Source of the DNA: Rahnella victoriana
GTDB taxonomy: Bacteria; Pseudomonadota; Gammaproteobacteria; Enterobacterales; Enterobacteriaceae
DNA length: 64,000 nt
Direction: 5' to 3'
Assembly: GCF_004330295.1 (NCBI RefSeq)
Contig: NZ_SJOJ01000008.1
Span: forward strand, 122,938-186,937
Below, piece by piece: positions 8,886-17,212 of this stretch. Below the pieces are notes generated by a model, which saw nothing but the letters and a program-made list of their open reading frames with translations, had not been told where the DNA came from and searched no databases. The first letter of the stretch is position 1, and each line of letters starts with the position of its first letter. A program made the position numbers and the translations under genes.

Positions 8886-9236
8886 TGACGACTCCCAACA
8901 GGATGACGATAACCGGGGTTACGCAGAGGTAAACATAACGTGGGTAAATGAATTGTCGGGTATCCTAGTGACTGAAGCTTAAGAAAGCCTTAGTGCGTCT
9001 GGCCTTAGCGATTCGTGCTCACGGCGTTCTGAAAAGGTTCAGAAAATAAATAAAATATAAGAGGCAGGGTTTGCGGGCCGGAAGCCTTATGCTGTGCGGC
9101 ATAGCGATGACCGTGAACAAAAAACCATCAATCGTTTATACCTCTCTGAGTGCGTTTTTCTCCGCTCATTTTGACCTTCCCCTGATTAATCCTGACCGGT
9201 TAATTCACCACTGACAGCCTGCCGGTTGTCAGAAGG
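8886..9236. other. divergent eptA / lpxA-paralogue intergenic region
   Basis: This 351-bp gap holds the PmrA-box-like repeat near the eptA side. Apart from that I see only AT-rich stretches around 9041-9060 and a weak palindrome; no RNA gene or small ORF with a good ribosome site was found. Confidence 0.5.
8978..8994. promoter_or_regulatory. PmrA-box-like direct repeat
   Basis: CTTAAG-AAAGC-CTTAGT matches the PmrA binding consensus (two YTTAAK hexamers five bases apart) except for one base in the second half. It is 93 bp before the eptA start, and a -10-like TAGGAT lies on the eptA strand at 8962-8967, roughly the spacing expected when the box covers the -35. The same site is 240 bp before the divergent lpxA paralogue. 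Confidence 0.65.
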
Positions 9237-10034
9237 ATGTCTGCGTTGATTTCATCTTCGGCCACAATTGCGGCCAGCAGTATCATTGAACCCGGCGTCA
9301 TTATCGGCCCGCACGTTGTGATCGGGCCTTTCTGTTTCATTTCCGCCGGTGTGCATATCGGCGAAGGCAGTTGCATTGCCTCCCATGTCGTCATCAACGG
9401 CAACACCAAAATAGGGGCAGATAACCAGATCGATATGGGATCGTCGATTGGCGAAGTCAGTCAGGATCTGAAATACGCCGGAGAACCGACCGGGCTGGAA
9501 ATCGGCGACGGCAACCGCATTGGTCGCCACGCCACACTGCATCGCGGCACCGCGCAGGGCGGTGGCATGACCCGCATCGGTCACGGCAATGTCTTTGCAC
9601 GCGGCGTACATATCGGCCATGACTGTCAGGTAGGGAACGCGACAGTAATCGGTGAAAACAGCGGTCTGGCCGGGCATGTGATGCTGGGGGATGATGCCCG
9701 GATTGACGCGATGTGCGCGGTGCATCAGTTTTGTATTGTCGGGGCCGGTTCACATTTGCTGACCGGCACCTGTGCCGTGCAGGATGTGCCGCCGTTTGTG
9801 CTGGCGGGCGGCAACCATGCCGTGCCGAAAGGCATCAATGAACAGGCCGCCGCTTTCCGGCAGGCAGATGCCGCGCAGCAAAATGTGATCCGCTATCTGT
9901 ACGATTTGCTGTATCACCAGCAGGCGGCGGTGGAGGAGGTCAAAGCGGAAATTGAGCGGCTCAGCGTGGAATACCCGTTACTGTGCCACTTCAATGAATT
10001 CTTCCTCCATTCCGCGCGCGGGATTGTGCGCTGA
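9237..10034 (+). CDS. second LpxA: UDP-N-acetylglucosamine acyltransferase paralogue
   Basis: LpxA transfers a 3-hydroxyacyl chain from ACP to UDP-GlcNAc, the first step of lipid A synthesis. This 265-residue copy has the left-handed beta-helix hexapeptide repeats and matches E. coli LpxA throughout (SIGEVSQDLKYAGEPT, HIGHDC, AVHQFC, QDVPPFV, STRG-like SARG). Catalytic H125 of E. coli corresponds to H128; H122, H144 and H160 map to H125, H147 and H163. A gapless alignment puts Thr176 where E. coli has Gly173, the acyl-chain ruler, suggesting a shorter chain. It is not in the usual lpxD-fabZ-lpxA-lpxB cluster, so it is probably an extra copy. AGAAGG directly abuts the ATG; a TTG at 9246, nine bases from that site and aligning with the E. 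coli Met1, may be the real start. Confidence 0.9.
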   Translation: MSALISSSATIAASSIIEPGVIIGPHVVIGPFCFISAGVHIGEGSCIASHVVINGNTKIGADNQIDMGSSIGEVSQDLKYAGEPTGLEIGDGNRIGRHATLHRGTAQGGGMTRIGHGNVFARGVHIGHDCQVGNATVIGENSGLAGHVMLGDDARIDAMCAVHQFCIVGAGSHLLTGTCAVQDVPPFVLAGGNHAVPKGINEQAAAFRQADAAQQNVIRYLYDLLYHQQAAVEEVKAEIERLSVEYPLLCHFNEFFLHSARGIVR

Positions 10035-10056
10035 CGGAAGGAGGAAGGGCTGGCGG

Positions 10057-11079
10057 TCAGGCGTCGAGCGCCAGCAGCGCAAAGGTCGCCAGCCAGTGTT
10101 CGCCCATATACGTGCTGTCGAGATGGTCCAGCGCGCTGTGCAGATGGGCTTCGGCGGCCTGACGCAGCAGCGCAACGCGCGGATCACCCGCCGGCAGCGC
10201 CGAAGCCAGCGAACGCTGACACCAGGCGCGGCTGAGGTTCAGCCCGTCGAGATGGCCGATTTTGCCGTCGCTGCGGTCGGTGACCGTGGCGGGGGTGAAC
10301 AGCGTGGCAGGCTGGCTGTGCGCCAGATCCGGCAGGAAGCGCCCGAACCAGGTCACAAAAGCCTCGCCCGGCAACACGCGGCGCATCAGTTCGGCCTCCA
10401 TCAGCGACGGCGAAAGGAACTCATCGCCGCCCGGTTCCCACGCCTGACAATGTACATCCACGAGATGCCAGCGCAGGGCCGTTTCTTCAATCAGCGCGGT
10501 CAGTGTGTGATGCTTCACGCTGCGGGCGTAATCATGCGTTAACGCCAGCGCAAAGGCCGTATTAAAGTGGCTGCCGACGCGCAGCGGATACGTGGCTTTG
10601 GGCAAAAATTCCGCCATGCTTTTTTCAAAGAACCGGCTCATCGGTGCCAGCGTTTTCGCCCATTCCGCTGCCTGCGGCAAGGCCATTTCATGCAGTTGCT
10701 GCGTCAGCGCCAGAAACCATGCCCAGCCGTATGGCCTTTCAAATCCGGCATGCTGCGGCTGTTGCAGATAGGCCATTTCTCCGGCGACGTTGTCTGGGGT
10801 GAAATGCTGACCGATCACCGCCATGATTTTTTCCGCCTCCGGCAGTTGCGGAAAACGATCCAGCAGGCGCAGCAGCAGCCAGTAGCCGTGCACGCAGGAA
10901 TGCCAGTCGTAGCTGCCATAAAAAATCGGGTGCAGCTGGCGCGGTGTCCGGGCGTCAGCCGCGCTGCTCATGGCATGCATCAGCTTGTTCGGAAACTCCC
11001 GCGTTAAATGGTTCAGCGCCAGTGAGGCAAAACGTGACGCCATTTCCGGCGTCAGGGTGGTGCACTGTTGCGTCGTCAT
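10057..11079 (-). CDS. DUF2891 family protein
   Basis: A 340-residue soluble protein of the DUF2891 family, whose biochemical role is unknown to me. It looks all-helical, like (alpha/alpha)n-barrel enzymes, with conserved blocks GSYDWHSCVHGYW (about 55-67), RPYGWAWFL, HFNTAFALAL and GEHWLATFA. Its conserved His, Trp and Asp residues suggest an enzyme. It lies 12 bp downstream of the DUF979 gene in the same orientation, so it is the third gene of a DUF969-DUF979-DUF2891 operon and may act on what that pair transports. The ATG follows AGGA. It ends 22 bp from the convergent lpxA paralogue. Confidence 0.85.
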   Translation of the reverse strand: MTTQQCTTLTPEMASRFASLALNHLTREFPNKLMHAMSSAADARTPRQLHPIFYGSYDWHSCVHGYWLLLRLLDRFPQLPEAEKIMAVIGQHFTPDNVAGEMAYLQQPQHAGFERPYGWAWFLALTQQLHEMALPQAAEWAKTLAPMSRFFEKSMAEFLPKATYPLRVGSHFNTAFALALTHDYARSVKHHTLTALIEETALRWHLVDVHCQAWEPGGDEFLSPSLMEAELMRRVLPGEAFVTWFGRFLPDLAHSQPATLFTPATVTDRSDGKIGHLDGLNLSRAWCQRSLASALPAGDPRVALLRQAAEAHLHSALDHLDSTYMGEHWLATFALLALDA

Positions 11080-11091
11080 CGGCTTTCCTTA

Positions 11092-12042
11092 TCAGAAACG
11101 GAACACAAAGAAATACATAAAGGCGGTGTTAACCAGTAACAGCAGGACGCCGGTTTTCCACTGCGCCTTGATCACGCCATTTTTATCCTGTAACTCCAGC
11201 AATGCGGCGGGCACGATGTTGAAGTTGGCCGCCATCGGGGTCATTAATGTGCCGCAGAAACCGGACAACATGCCGATCGCGCCCATGATCGCCGGGTTTC
11301 CGCCAAGCTGATTGACGATCAGCGGCAGACCGATACCGGCGGTCATCACCGGGAACGCGGCAAAACCGTTACCCATGATCATGGTGAACAGCGCCATGCC
11401 GAAGGTGTAGGCGATCACAATCGCCAGCGGCGAACCGAGCGGAATGATGTTTTTGACCAGATCCGACACCACGCCACCGACGCCTGCCAGCGCGAACAAT
11501 GCGCCGAGGGCGGCCAGCATCTGCGGCAAAATCGCTGCCCAGCCGACGGTATCCATGGTTTGTCCGCCCGCTTTGACGGCTTTGACCGGCGAATCGCGCA
11601 GCATAATCAGCGCCACGAAGAAGGCGACCAGCGTGCCGAGAACCAGTGAAATCAGGGTGACGTTTTTGGCTTCCACCAGCGGCGTGTATTTCAGCGTCAG
11701 GGTGCCAATCAGGGTGACCACCGGGATCATCAGCGCAGGAATAAACAGCTTATTACCAAAGCGTTTGGCACCCGCTTCACGTTTTTCCACTAACGCTGGC
11801 TGTTCGCTGTCGGTTTTGCCTTTGCCCAGCTTTCCGGTACCGGCAATGATCGCCAGCAAAATCGCCATGCAGCCGGTGACAAAATGCGGCAGCTCAGCGC
11901 CGAACAGGAAAGTCACCCCGTAAATGCCCCAGAACAGCGCGTTAACATAACGGCGTGAATTAGATTTATCGCGCACATTAAAGAACGCGTAGGCGCAGAA
12001 CATCAGGCCCGCCAGAATATAGACCGTTTGTAAGGTGATCAT
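11092..12042 (-). CDS. DUF979 membrane protein (putative permease subunit)
   Basis: A 316-residue polytopic inner-membrane protein of the DUF979 family, with about eight to ten hydrophobic segments and conserved glycine-rich loops (MIMGNGFAAFPVMTAGIGLPLI, MLSGFCGTLMTPMAANFN). DUF979 always seems to go with DUF969, and the two together resemble halves of a transporter; this is family knowledge plus inference. The start ATG overlaps the DUF969 stop by four bases, indicating translational coupling. In other bacteria the pair is often near pyroglutamyl peptidase genes, suggesting a peptide or pyroglutamate substrate, but that partner is missing here and DUF2891 takes its place. Confidence 0.85.
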   Translation of the reverse strand: MITLQTVYILAGLMFCAYAFFNVRDKSNSRRYVNALFWGIYGVTFLFGAELPHFVTGCMAILLAIIAGTGKLGKGKTDSEQPALVEKREAGAKRFGNKLFIPALMIPVVTLIGTLTLKYTPLVEAKNVTLISLVLGTLVAFFVALIMLRDSPVKAVKAGGQTMDTVGWAAILPQMLAALGALFALAGVGGVVSDLVKNIIPLGSPLAIVIAYTFGMALFTMIMGNGFAAFPVMTAGIGLPLIVNQLGGNPAIMGAIGMLSGFCGTLMTPMAANFNIVPAALLELQDKNGVIKAQWKTGVLLLLVNTAFMYFFVFRF

Positions 12043-12728
12043 TTCGCGGTGCTCCCGTGGTGAACGTCAAAACGTTTAGCCAGTGAGCGGTCAAGCAACC
12101 ACAGACGAATAAAGTGAATAATCAGTGCGGCAATGGCGGTCGGGATCGCCCAGACAGAAAGGTGCAGCGGCTCCACATTAATACCGTATTGCTCCAGAAA
12201 ACCTTTAATCAGCAAAATGGATTGCACGGCGATAAAAATATCTTCACCGAAAAATACCGCCACGTTATCTGCCGCAGCCGCATGTGCACGAATTTTCTGG
12301 CGCACATCATTCGGCAAATCACCGTATTTGGTGGTCGCCGCCGCCTCCGCCATCGGCGCGATCAGCGGGCGTACCATTTGCGCGTGACCGCCCAGCGAGT
12401 TGAGGCCCAGAGCTGCCGTCATCTGACGCAGGAAGAAATACAGCATCAGCACGCGGCCGGTGGTGGCGGCATGGACTTTGGAGATCAGATGCCGCGCCTG
12501 TTCTTTCAGGCCGCTGCGCTCGAGAATGGCGATCACCGGCAGGGTCAGCCAGATCAGCCCCATATAGCGGTTATCGGTAAAGGCTTTACCGAAGGCACTG
12601 ATGATATCGATGGTATGCATGCCGCCCGCCAGACCGGTAGAAATACCGGCAACGGTGACCACTAATAATGGATTAAACCGCAGTGCAAAACCCAGCACGA
12701 CGATCGGAATACCAATTAAAACCCACAT
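12039..12728 (-). CDS. DUF969 membrane protein (putative permease subunit)
   Basis: This 229-residue membrane protein of the DUF969 family has about five to six hydrophobic segments, with conserved SLGGHAQMVRPLIAPMAE near the middle and an AAADNVAVFFGEDIF block. It is the first gene of the operon and overlaps DUF979 by four bases. The ATG follows GAGGGA by six bases. Upstream, an 8-bp perfect inverted repeat at 12796-12816 is a likely operator. The substrate is unknown. Confidence 0.85.
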   Translation of the reverse strand: MWVLIGIPIVVLGFALRFNPLLVVTVAGISTGLAGGMHTIDIISAFGKAFTDNRYMGLIWLTLPVIAILERSGLKEQARHLISKVHAATTGRVLMLYFFLRQMTAALGLNSLGGHAQMVRPLIAPMAEAAATTKYGDLPNDVRQKIRAHAAAADNVAVFFGEDIFIAVQSILLIKGFLEQYGINVEPLHLSVWAIPTAIAALIIHFIRLWLLDRSLAKRFDVHHGSTAK

Positions 12729-13285
12729 AGTCTGTCCCTCAATAATGTTGCGTTTGTCTTATTTTTTTATGGATTTCACGTTTATCTATACGCGGGTAAT
12801 AACTGCGGGTTATTACATAGAACAGATGCGTATAAATAAAAGTGTGAGGCGGAAAGTAACAAGCGTAAACGGTGAACGCAAGACGCAAACACATGGCGGG
12901 TCACAGGAAATTATTCTTTAAATTTGGCGGGGCGTAATCTGGCAATATATCTCACTGGTGCGGGAAATATCTGTGGTGAATCTGACAGGCAGCGGCTGGA
13001 ATATCAGAATAAATAACCCGGCCATCTGAGCGGATCAATTAAAGATAAGCAAAGACGGATTATTCGTCCTCGTCAGTTTCTCGCGGCTTAATTCAGACAG
13101 ACTCTTCTCCACACTCTCGGATTTTCTTTATCCGCTGTTCACCGGCGATGTCAGAAGACGCGGCCTCACTGTCAAAATTTTCTTACCTGTTTAGGTGACA
13201 GGGAGATTGCGCGCTGAGGTTCGGTGCTATGATGTCAGCCGCGCCAGGGCAAGACCTGGTACTCAGAGATTTAAGGATACAGGCA
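12729..13285. other. 557-bp gap between divergent genes
   Basis: It contains the DUF969 operon promoter with its inverted repeat on the left and, on the right, an extended -10 promoter (TGCTATGAT at 13225-13233) for the AI-2E-family gene. The middle (about 12850-13150) shows no ORF with a ribosome site, no hairpin with a T-run and no recognisable RNA. Confidence 0.5.
12796..12816. promoter_or_regulatory. inverted repeat upstream of the DUF969 operon
   Basis: GTAATAAC-TGCGG-GTTATTAC has perfect 8-bp arms and a 5-nt spacer, 68 bp before the DUF969 start. Size, symmetry and place fit a dimeric repressor site such as a GntR-family operator. No regulator gene is adjacent. Confidence 0.55.
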
Positions 13286-14296
13286 ATGCAGATTATGAGA
13301 TCGAATCAAATTCGCTGGCTCAGTGTTTTGATTGTGATGAGCGGGCTGTTACTGATTCTTCCTCTTCATTTACTGGCATGTTTTATCGCCGGTTTTTTAG
13401 TGTTTGAACTCATTAATGCGCTCACACCGTACTTTCAGAAAATTATCAGCGGCGAGCGTGCCCGCTGGCTGGTGGTGGCGATTATCGGCACGCTGGTCAT
13501 CAGTTGTCTGACGCTGGCCATTGCCGGTATTGCCGATTTCCTGATGGAAGATATGCGCAATCCGGTGGCCTTTAATGCGATGGTGTCGCGGTTACTGACG
13601 GATGCGCAAAGCCGCCTGTCGCCGGTGCTGTTGCATTATCTGCCCGCCAATATTGAAGAGTTGCAGCGCAGTTTCCTGCAATGGCTGCGTGAGCATATCG
13701 TGATGATTCAGGCCGTGGGCAAGAACGCCGCGCATGTTTTCCTCACGATGATCATCGGTATGATCCTCGGGGCGATCATTTCGCTTCAGCAACCGCGAAA
13801 AGGCGAGCTGCACGCGCCGCTGAAAAAAGAGCTGTTGCAGCGGATGCATCTGCTGGGCGAAGCCTTCCGCAATGTGGTTTTCGCCCAGTTCCAGATTTCA
13901 TTAATCAACACGGTGCTGTCGGGCATTTTCCTGTTCGGCATTTTACCGCTGTTCGGCATTCATCTGCCGCTGGCGAAAACGCTGGTGGTGGTGACGTTTG
14001 TCTGCGGGCTGTTACCGGTGATTGGCAACCTGATTTCCAATACGCTGATTTTCATTGTCGGCTTGTCGCTATCCCTGTGGGTCGGGGCGCTGGTACTGGC
14101 CTATCTGATCATCATTCATAAAGTGGAATACTTCCTCAATGCGCGGATTGTCGGCAGCCGTATCAAGGCGAAATCCTGGGAAGTCTTGCTGGCGATGCTG
14201 GTCTTTGAAGCGGCGTTCGGTATCCCTGGCGTGGTGGCTGCACCTATCTATTACGCCTATCTGAAAAGCGAACTGAAAGAAGCAGGTCTGATTTAA
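13286..14296 (+). CDS. AI-2E family transporter
   Basis: A 336-residue inner-membrane protein of the AI-2E transporter family (PF01594; E. coli PerM, YdiK and TqsA are members). It has the usual pattern of three N-terminal helices, a long hydrophilic stretch at about 90-150, and further helices in the C-terminal half, with the conserved LPVIGNLISNTL and VGSRIKAKSWEVLLAMLV-like segments. Members export small molecules or proton-coupled ions; the substrate here is unknown. The ATG follows AAGGA at a good distance. An earlier in-frame ATG at 13229 sits inside the promoter's -10 (TATGAT, 13228-13233) and so is rejected. It appears monocistronic. Confidence 0.85.
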   Translation: MQIMRSNQIRWLSVLIVMSGLLLILPLHLLACFIAGFLVFELINALTPYFQKIISGERARWLVVAIIGTLVISCLTLAIAGIADFLMEDMRNPVAFNAMVSRLLTDAQSRLSPVLLHYLPANIEELQRSFLQWLREHIVMIQAVGKNAAHVFLTMIIGMILGAIISLQQPRKGELHAPLKKELLQRMHLLGEAFRNVVFAQFQISLINTVLSGIFLFGILPLFGIHLPLAKTLVVVTFVCGLLPVIGNLISNTLIFIVGLSLSLWVGALVLAYLIIIHKVEYFLNARIVGSRIKAKSWEVLLAMLVFEAAFGIPGVVAAPIYYAYLKSELKEAGLI

Positions 14297-14502
14297 TCCT
14301 TTCTGAAAATGTGGCGCCGTGAGGTTCATGGCGCCACTGTCCGGTCTCTGTACGATCTCCCTTAAACATCCTGAAAAAAACAGATTCAGGCAAGCAATCG
14401 CGAGAATCGTTATATCTGTTCGTCATCTTAAGCCGTCATACTTTACGGGTGCCTGCCTTTTTGCGGGCATGAAGTATTCCGTAATCCAATCAGGAGATAA
14501 AA

Positions 14503-15561
14503 ATGACGCTTAACGTTCGTGGTTTCGCTGCCCTTTCAGCGGATGCGCCTCTTGCGCCTCATAATTTTGTTCGCCGTGAACCGCGTGATACCGACGTTGT
14601 GATCGACATTTTGTACTGCGGTGTGTGTCACTCCGACATCCATCAGGCGCGTAATGAATGGCATCAGAGTATTTATCCGATGGTTCCGGGGCATGAAATC
14701 ATTGGCCGCGTGAAACAGGTTGGCGCGAAAGTGACCGGCTTTAACGTCGGCGATACCGTGGGTGTCGGCTGTATGGTCGATTCTTGTCAGCACTGTGAGT
14801 CCTGCGCGGAAAACCTGGAACAGTACTGTGAAGAAGGCGCGACCATGACCTATAACAGCCACGATCGTCATGACAACATGATGACCTACGGCGGTTATTC
14901 CGAACAAATCGTGGTTTCTGAAAAATTCGTGCTGCGCGTTTCTGAAAAACTGGACATCAAATCTGCCGCACCGCTGCTGTGCGCCGGTATCACGACGTAC
15001 TCACCGCTGAAACACTGGAAAGTCGGTAAAGGCCATAAAGTGGCTATCGTCGGTCTGGGCGGGTTAGGGCACATGGGCCTGAAATTTGCGAAAGCACTGG
15101 GCGCCGATGTGACACTGTTCACCCGTTCCAAAGGCAAAGAGCAGGAAGCTTACCGTCTGGGCGCTGACCACGTTGTGCTGTCTACCGACCCGGAACAAAT
15201 GGCTGCCGTGAAAAGCCACTTCGACTTTATTCTGGACACCGTGCCAAATCCGCATGACCTGAATCCGTATCTGGAAACCCTGAAACGCGACGGTACGCAT
15301 ATTCTGGTCGGTCTGATCGAGCCAATCGAACCTGCGCTGCACAGTGGCAAACTGGTCGGTGGCCGTAAAACCGTTGCCGGTTCCCTGATCGGCGGTATCG
15401 CTGAAACGCAGGAAATGCTGGATTTCTGTGCTGAGCATGACATTTCCTGTGATGTGGAAATGATCGACATGCAGGACATCAACGGCGCGTATGAACGTAT
15501 GCTGAAAAGCGACGTGAAATACCGCTTTGTGGTGGATATGGCTTCGCTGAAAAATGCCTGA
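14503..15561 (+). CDS. zinc-dependent alcohol/aldehyde dehydrogenase (YahK/CAD type)
   Basis: A cytosolic medium-chain dehydrogenase of 352 residues, similar to E. coli YahK and to cinnamyl-alcohol dehydrogenases, which reduce aldehydes with NADPH. Catalytic zinc ligands are C39, H64-E65 and C160; structural zinc ligands are C95, C98, C101 and C109. The Rossmann motif GLGGLG is at 184-189, and the following FTRSKGK lacks the acidic residue that would select NAD, pointing to NADP. AGGAG lies six bases before the ATG. Upstream at 14440-14474 is an imperfect stem (ATACTT...AAGTAT) that could be regulatory. The gene appears to be alone, and the physiological aldehyde is unknown. Confidence 0.9.
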   Translation: MTLNVRGFAALSADAPLAPHNFVRREPRDTDVVIDILYCGVCHSDIHQARNEWHQSIYPMVPGHEIIGRVKQVGAKVTGFNVGDTVGVGCMVDSCQHCESCAENLEQYCEEGATMTYNSHDRHDNMMTYGGYSEQIVVSEKFVLRVSEKLDIKSAAPLLCAGITTYSPLKHWKVGKGHKVAIVGLGGLGHMGLKFAKALGADVTLFTRSKGKEQEAYRLGADHVVLSTDPEQMAAVKSHFDFILDTVPNPHDLNPYLETLKRDGTHILVGLIEPIEPALHSGKLVGGRKTVAGSLIGGIAETQEMLDFCAEHDISCDVEMIDMQDINGAYERMLKSDVKYRFVVDMASLKNA

Positions 15562-15664
15562 CAGGGCGTGTTGAGCCGAAATTTGTGCTTTACACGTTTC
15601 TGTGACTTCTCCCCTTGAAAGCGCGGTGGTATCCTGCTGCCTTTCGCCGGGCGAAGGAAAACCA

Positions 15665-16003
15665 GTGGCTAAGAGTTTTGATGAACTCATCAGAGACATG
15701 GATCTGATGATTGAACATGTGGACAGCCTGAAAAACTTGCCACCACGGGCAGCGCAGACAACGGCTGCTGACAAACCTGCGTACGACTCTTTCGGCGAGA
15801 TTTTCGCGCTGAAAGCTGTCATGCGGGCTTTTATCTCTTCAGTCGACACCATTGTAAAAGTGCAGATTGCGAAGAAAGTTGAGCAGGACATCGGCCATCT
15901 GGAAAATACCGTACGGTCGATTGGCGGCGGCAGCGCAGATGCTGACGACGTGGCGCAAATCACGGCCTATGTCCGTCACGCCGTGTCTGAGTTAATGGAT
16001 TAA
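15665..16003 (+). CDS. hypothetical helical protein
   Basis: I do not recognise this 112-residue protein. It starts VAKSFDELIRDMDLMIEHVD, where V is a GTG preceded by GAAGGA at six bases; an upstream in-frame GTG at 15602 has no such site. It is predicted to be mostly alpha-helical and soluble, with a flexible Ala/Thr/Pro section at about 30-40 and a Gly/Ser turn near residue 85. No signal peptide or membrane segment is seen. It is followed by a strong terminator, which supports it as a real transcription unit, possibly read through from the dehydrogenase gene. Confidence 0.6.
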   Translation: MAKSFDELIRDMDLMIEHVDSLKNLPPRAAQTTAADKPAYDSFGEIFALKAVMRAFISSVDTIVKVQIAKKVEQDIGHLENTVRSIGGGSADADDVAQITAYVRHAVSELMD

Positions 16004-16033
16004 CGCGCCGCTCAGTCTGACTTCCGGCCAGTG

Positions 16034-16083
16034 AACACCGGTCACATCGTGTATCAGAATACACCCTGTGACCGGTGTTTTTT
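16034..16083 (+). terminator. rho-independent terminator
   Basis: AACACCGGTCACA and TGTGACCGGTGTT pair through 13 bases around a 19-nt loop and end in seven T residues. It closes the transcript of the upstream hypothetical gene and shows that the ion channel gene must start further down. Confidence 0.9.
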
Positions 16084-16159
16084 TATGGACTTTTTCCCCG
16101 TAGGCGTGGCGGCCAAAAGCGTCTATTCTTGCCAGTATTCTCTTCTGCCGGTACCGGAT

Positions 16160-17035
16160 ATGGCCCAGGATTACCGCTTCTTCGCGTCAGCACGACGCAA
16201 ATGCTATGCCCTTTTATTTGAACACCGCACCCGCAGCGGCCGCCGGATGGAAACATTCTGGATTGTGATCTCGCTGCTGAGCGTGCTGTTTTTGTTCATC
16301 GAATCGAGCGCCAGCGATCTCTTCCCGGATACACCGGATATCCTGTATCGCTTTGGCCTGATGGAAGTGGCCTTCACCGTGTTGTTCACGGTGGAATATG
16401 TGCTGCGGGTTATTTCCTCGCCGCGAAAAATCCGCTATCCGCTGAGTTTCTTCGGCATCATCGACCTGTGTACCGTGTTGCCGATGTATATCATCTGGCT
16501 GTTGCCTTCGGTCGCCGTGTCGCCGGACCTGGTGGTGCTGGTGCGTCTGCTGAGGGTATTGCGCGTACTGCGGGTGCTCAAGCTGCTGCGCTATATGAAT
16601 GACGCCGGGATTTTGTGGCGCAGCCTGATGCGTGCGCGGCGCAAACTGGGCATCTTCTTCGGCTTTGTGGCCATTATATTGTGTCTGTTCGGCGGGCTGA
16701 TGTTTGCGGTGGAAGGCGGCAAGGACGGATTCACCTCGCTGGGCGCCTCGGTGTACTGGGCGGTGGTGACACTGACCACGGTCGGTTATGGCGATATTAC
16801 GCCGCATACGGCGCTGGGGAGAATGCTGGCGTCGGTGCTCATTTTACTGGGGTATTCCATTATTGCGGTACCGACCGGGATTTTGACGGCTTATATGTCA
16901 CAAGAGTTAGAAAAAGGGCGTGCTGCCCGTTCTTGTCAGACTTGTCTGCATTCCGGCCATGAAATAGATGCAAAATTTTGCGCGCATTGCGGCGCGGTAT
17001 TGGCGGCAGATAATTCCCAACCTGTTGAAAAATAG
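16160..17035 (+). CDS. voltage-gated-type potassium channel with C-terminal zinc ribbon
   Basis: A 291-residue six-helix ion channel of the inner membrane. The S4 helix at about 129-144 has arginines every third residue (R129, R132, R135, R138), and the potassium selectivity filter is TVGYGD at 207-212 between S5 and S6. A short tail after S6 has two cysteine pairs, C259xxC262 and C274xxC277, forming a zinc-ribbon or rubredoxin-like knuckle in place of the RCK domain of E. coli Kch. The start at MAQDYRFF is preferred because the longer reading runs through a transcription terminator. It is a single gene; its physiological role is unknown. Confidence 0.88.
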   Translation: MAQDYRFFASARRKCYALLFEHRTRSGRRMETFWIVISLLSVLFLFIESSASDLFPDTPDILYRFGLMEVAFTVLFTVEYVLRVISSPRKIRYPLSFFGIIDLCTVLPMYIIWLLPSVAVSPDLVVLVRLLRVLRVLRVLKLLRYMNDAGILWRSLMRARRKLGIFFGFVAIILCLFGGLMFAVEGGKDGFTSLGASVYWAVVTLTTVGYGDITPHTALGRMLASVLILLGYSIIAVPTGILTAYMSQELEKGRAARSCQTCLHSGHEIDAKFCAHCGAVLAADNSQPVEK

Positions 17036-17137
17036 CCTGATAATTGCTCATTCATTGTACTGGTTGGTACATATTTCGACTATTTTTGGTGTTTACCGTG
17101 GCTTTGCGTTAAAAAGAGTTGCTATTAAAGGGCAGTC

Positions 17138-17212
17138 ATGAGTAAATACATACCGGCCTGTGGTACAGACCTATTTATGCACGACATCCTGAGTAAAGTT
17201 GTTCCAATTTAA
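17138..17212 (+). CDS. possible 24-residue leader peptide
   Basis: The ATG at 17138 follows AAGGGC by a usable distance and opens a 24-codon frame beginning MSKYIPACGTDLF and ending SKVVPI. It lies in the 298-bp region before the cold-shock gene. E. coli cspC has a small gene (yobF) in front of it, but I see no convincing similarity to YobF. It may be chance. Confidence 0.25.
   Translation: MSKYIPACGTDLFMHDILSKVVPI

Noticed and set aside
13229..13285. Longer N terminus for the AI-2E-family protein
   Set aside because: The first ATG overlaps an extended -10 promoter element, and a better start with AAGGA is at 13286.
16031..16159. Longer N terminus for the potassium channel
   Set aside because: The extra codons cover a strong intrinsic terminator (16034-16083), so they are unlikely to be translated as part of that protein.
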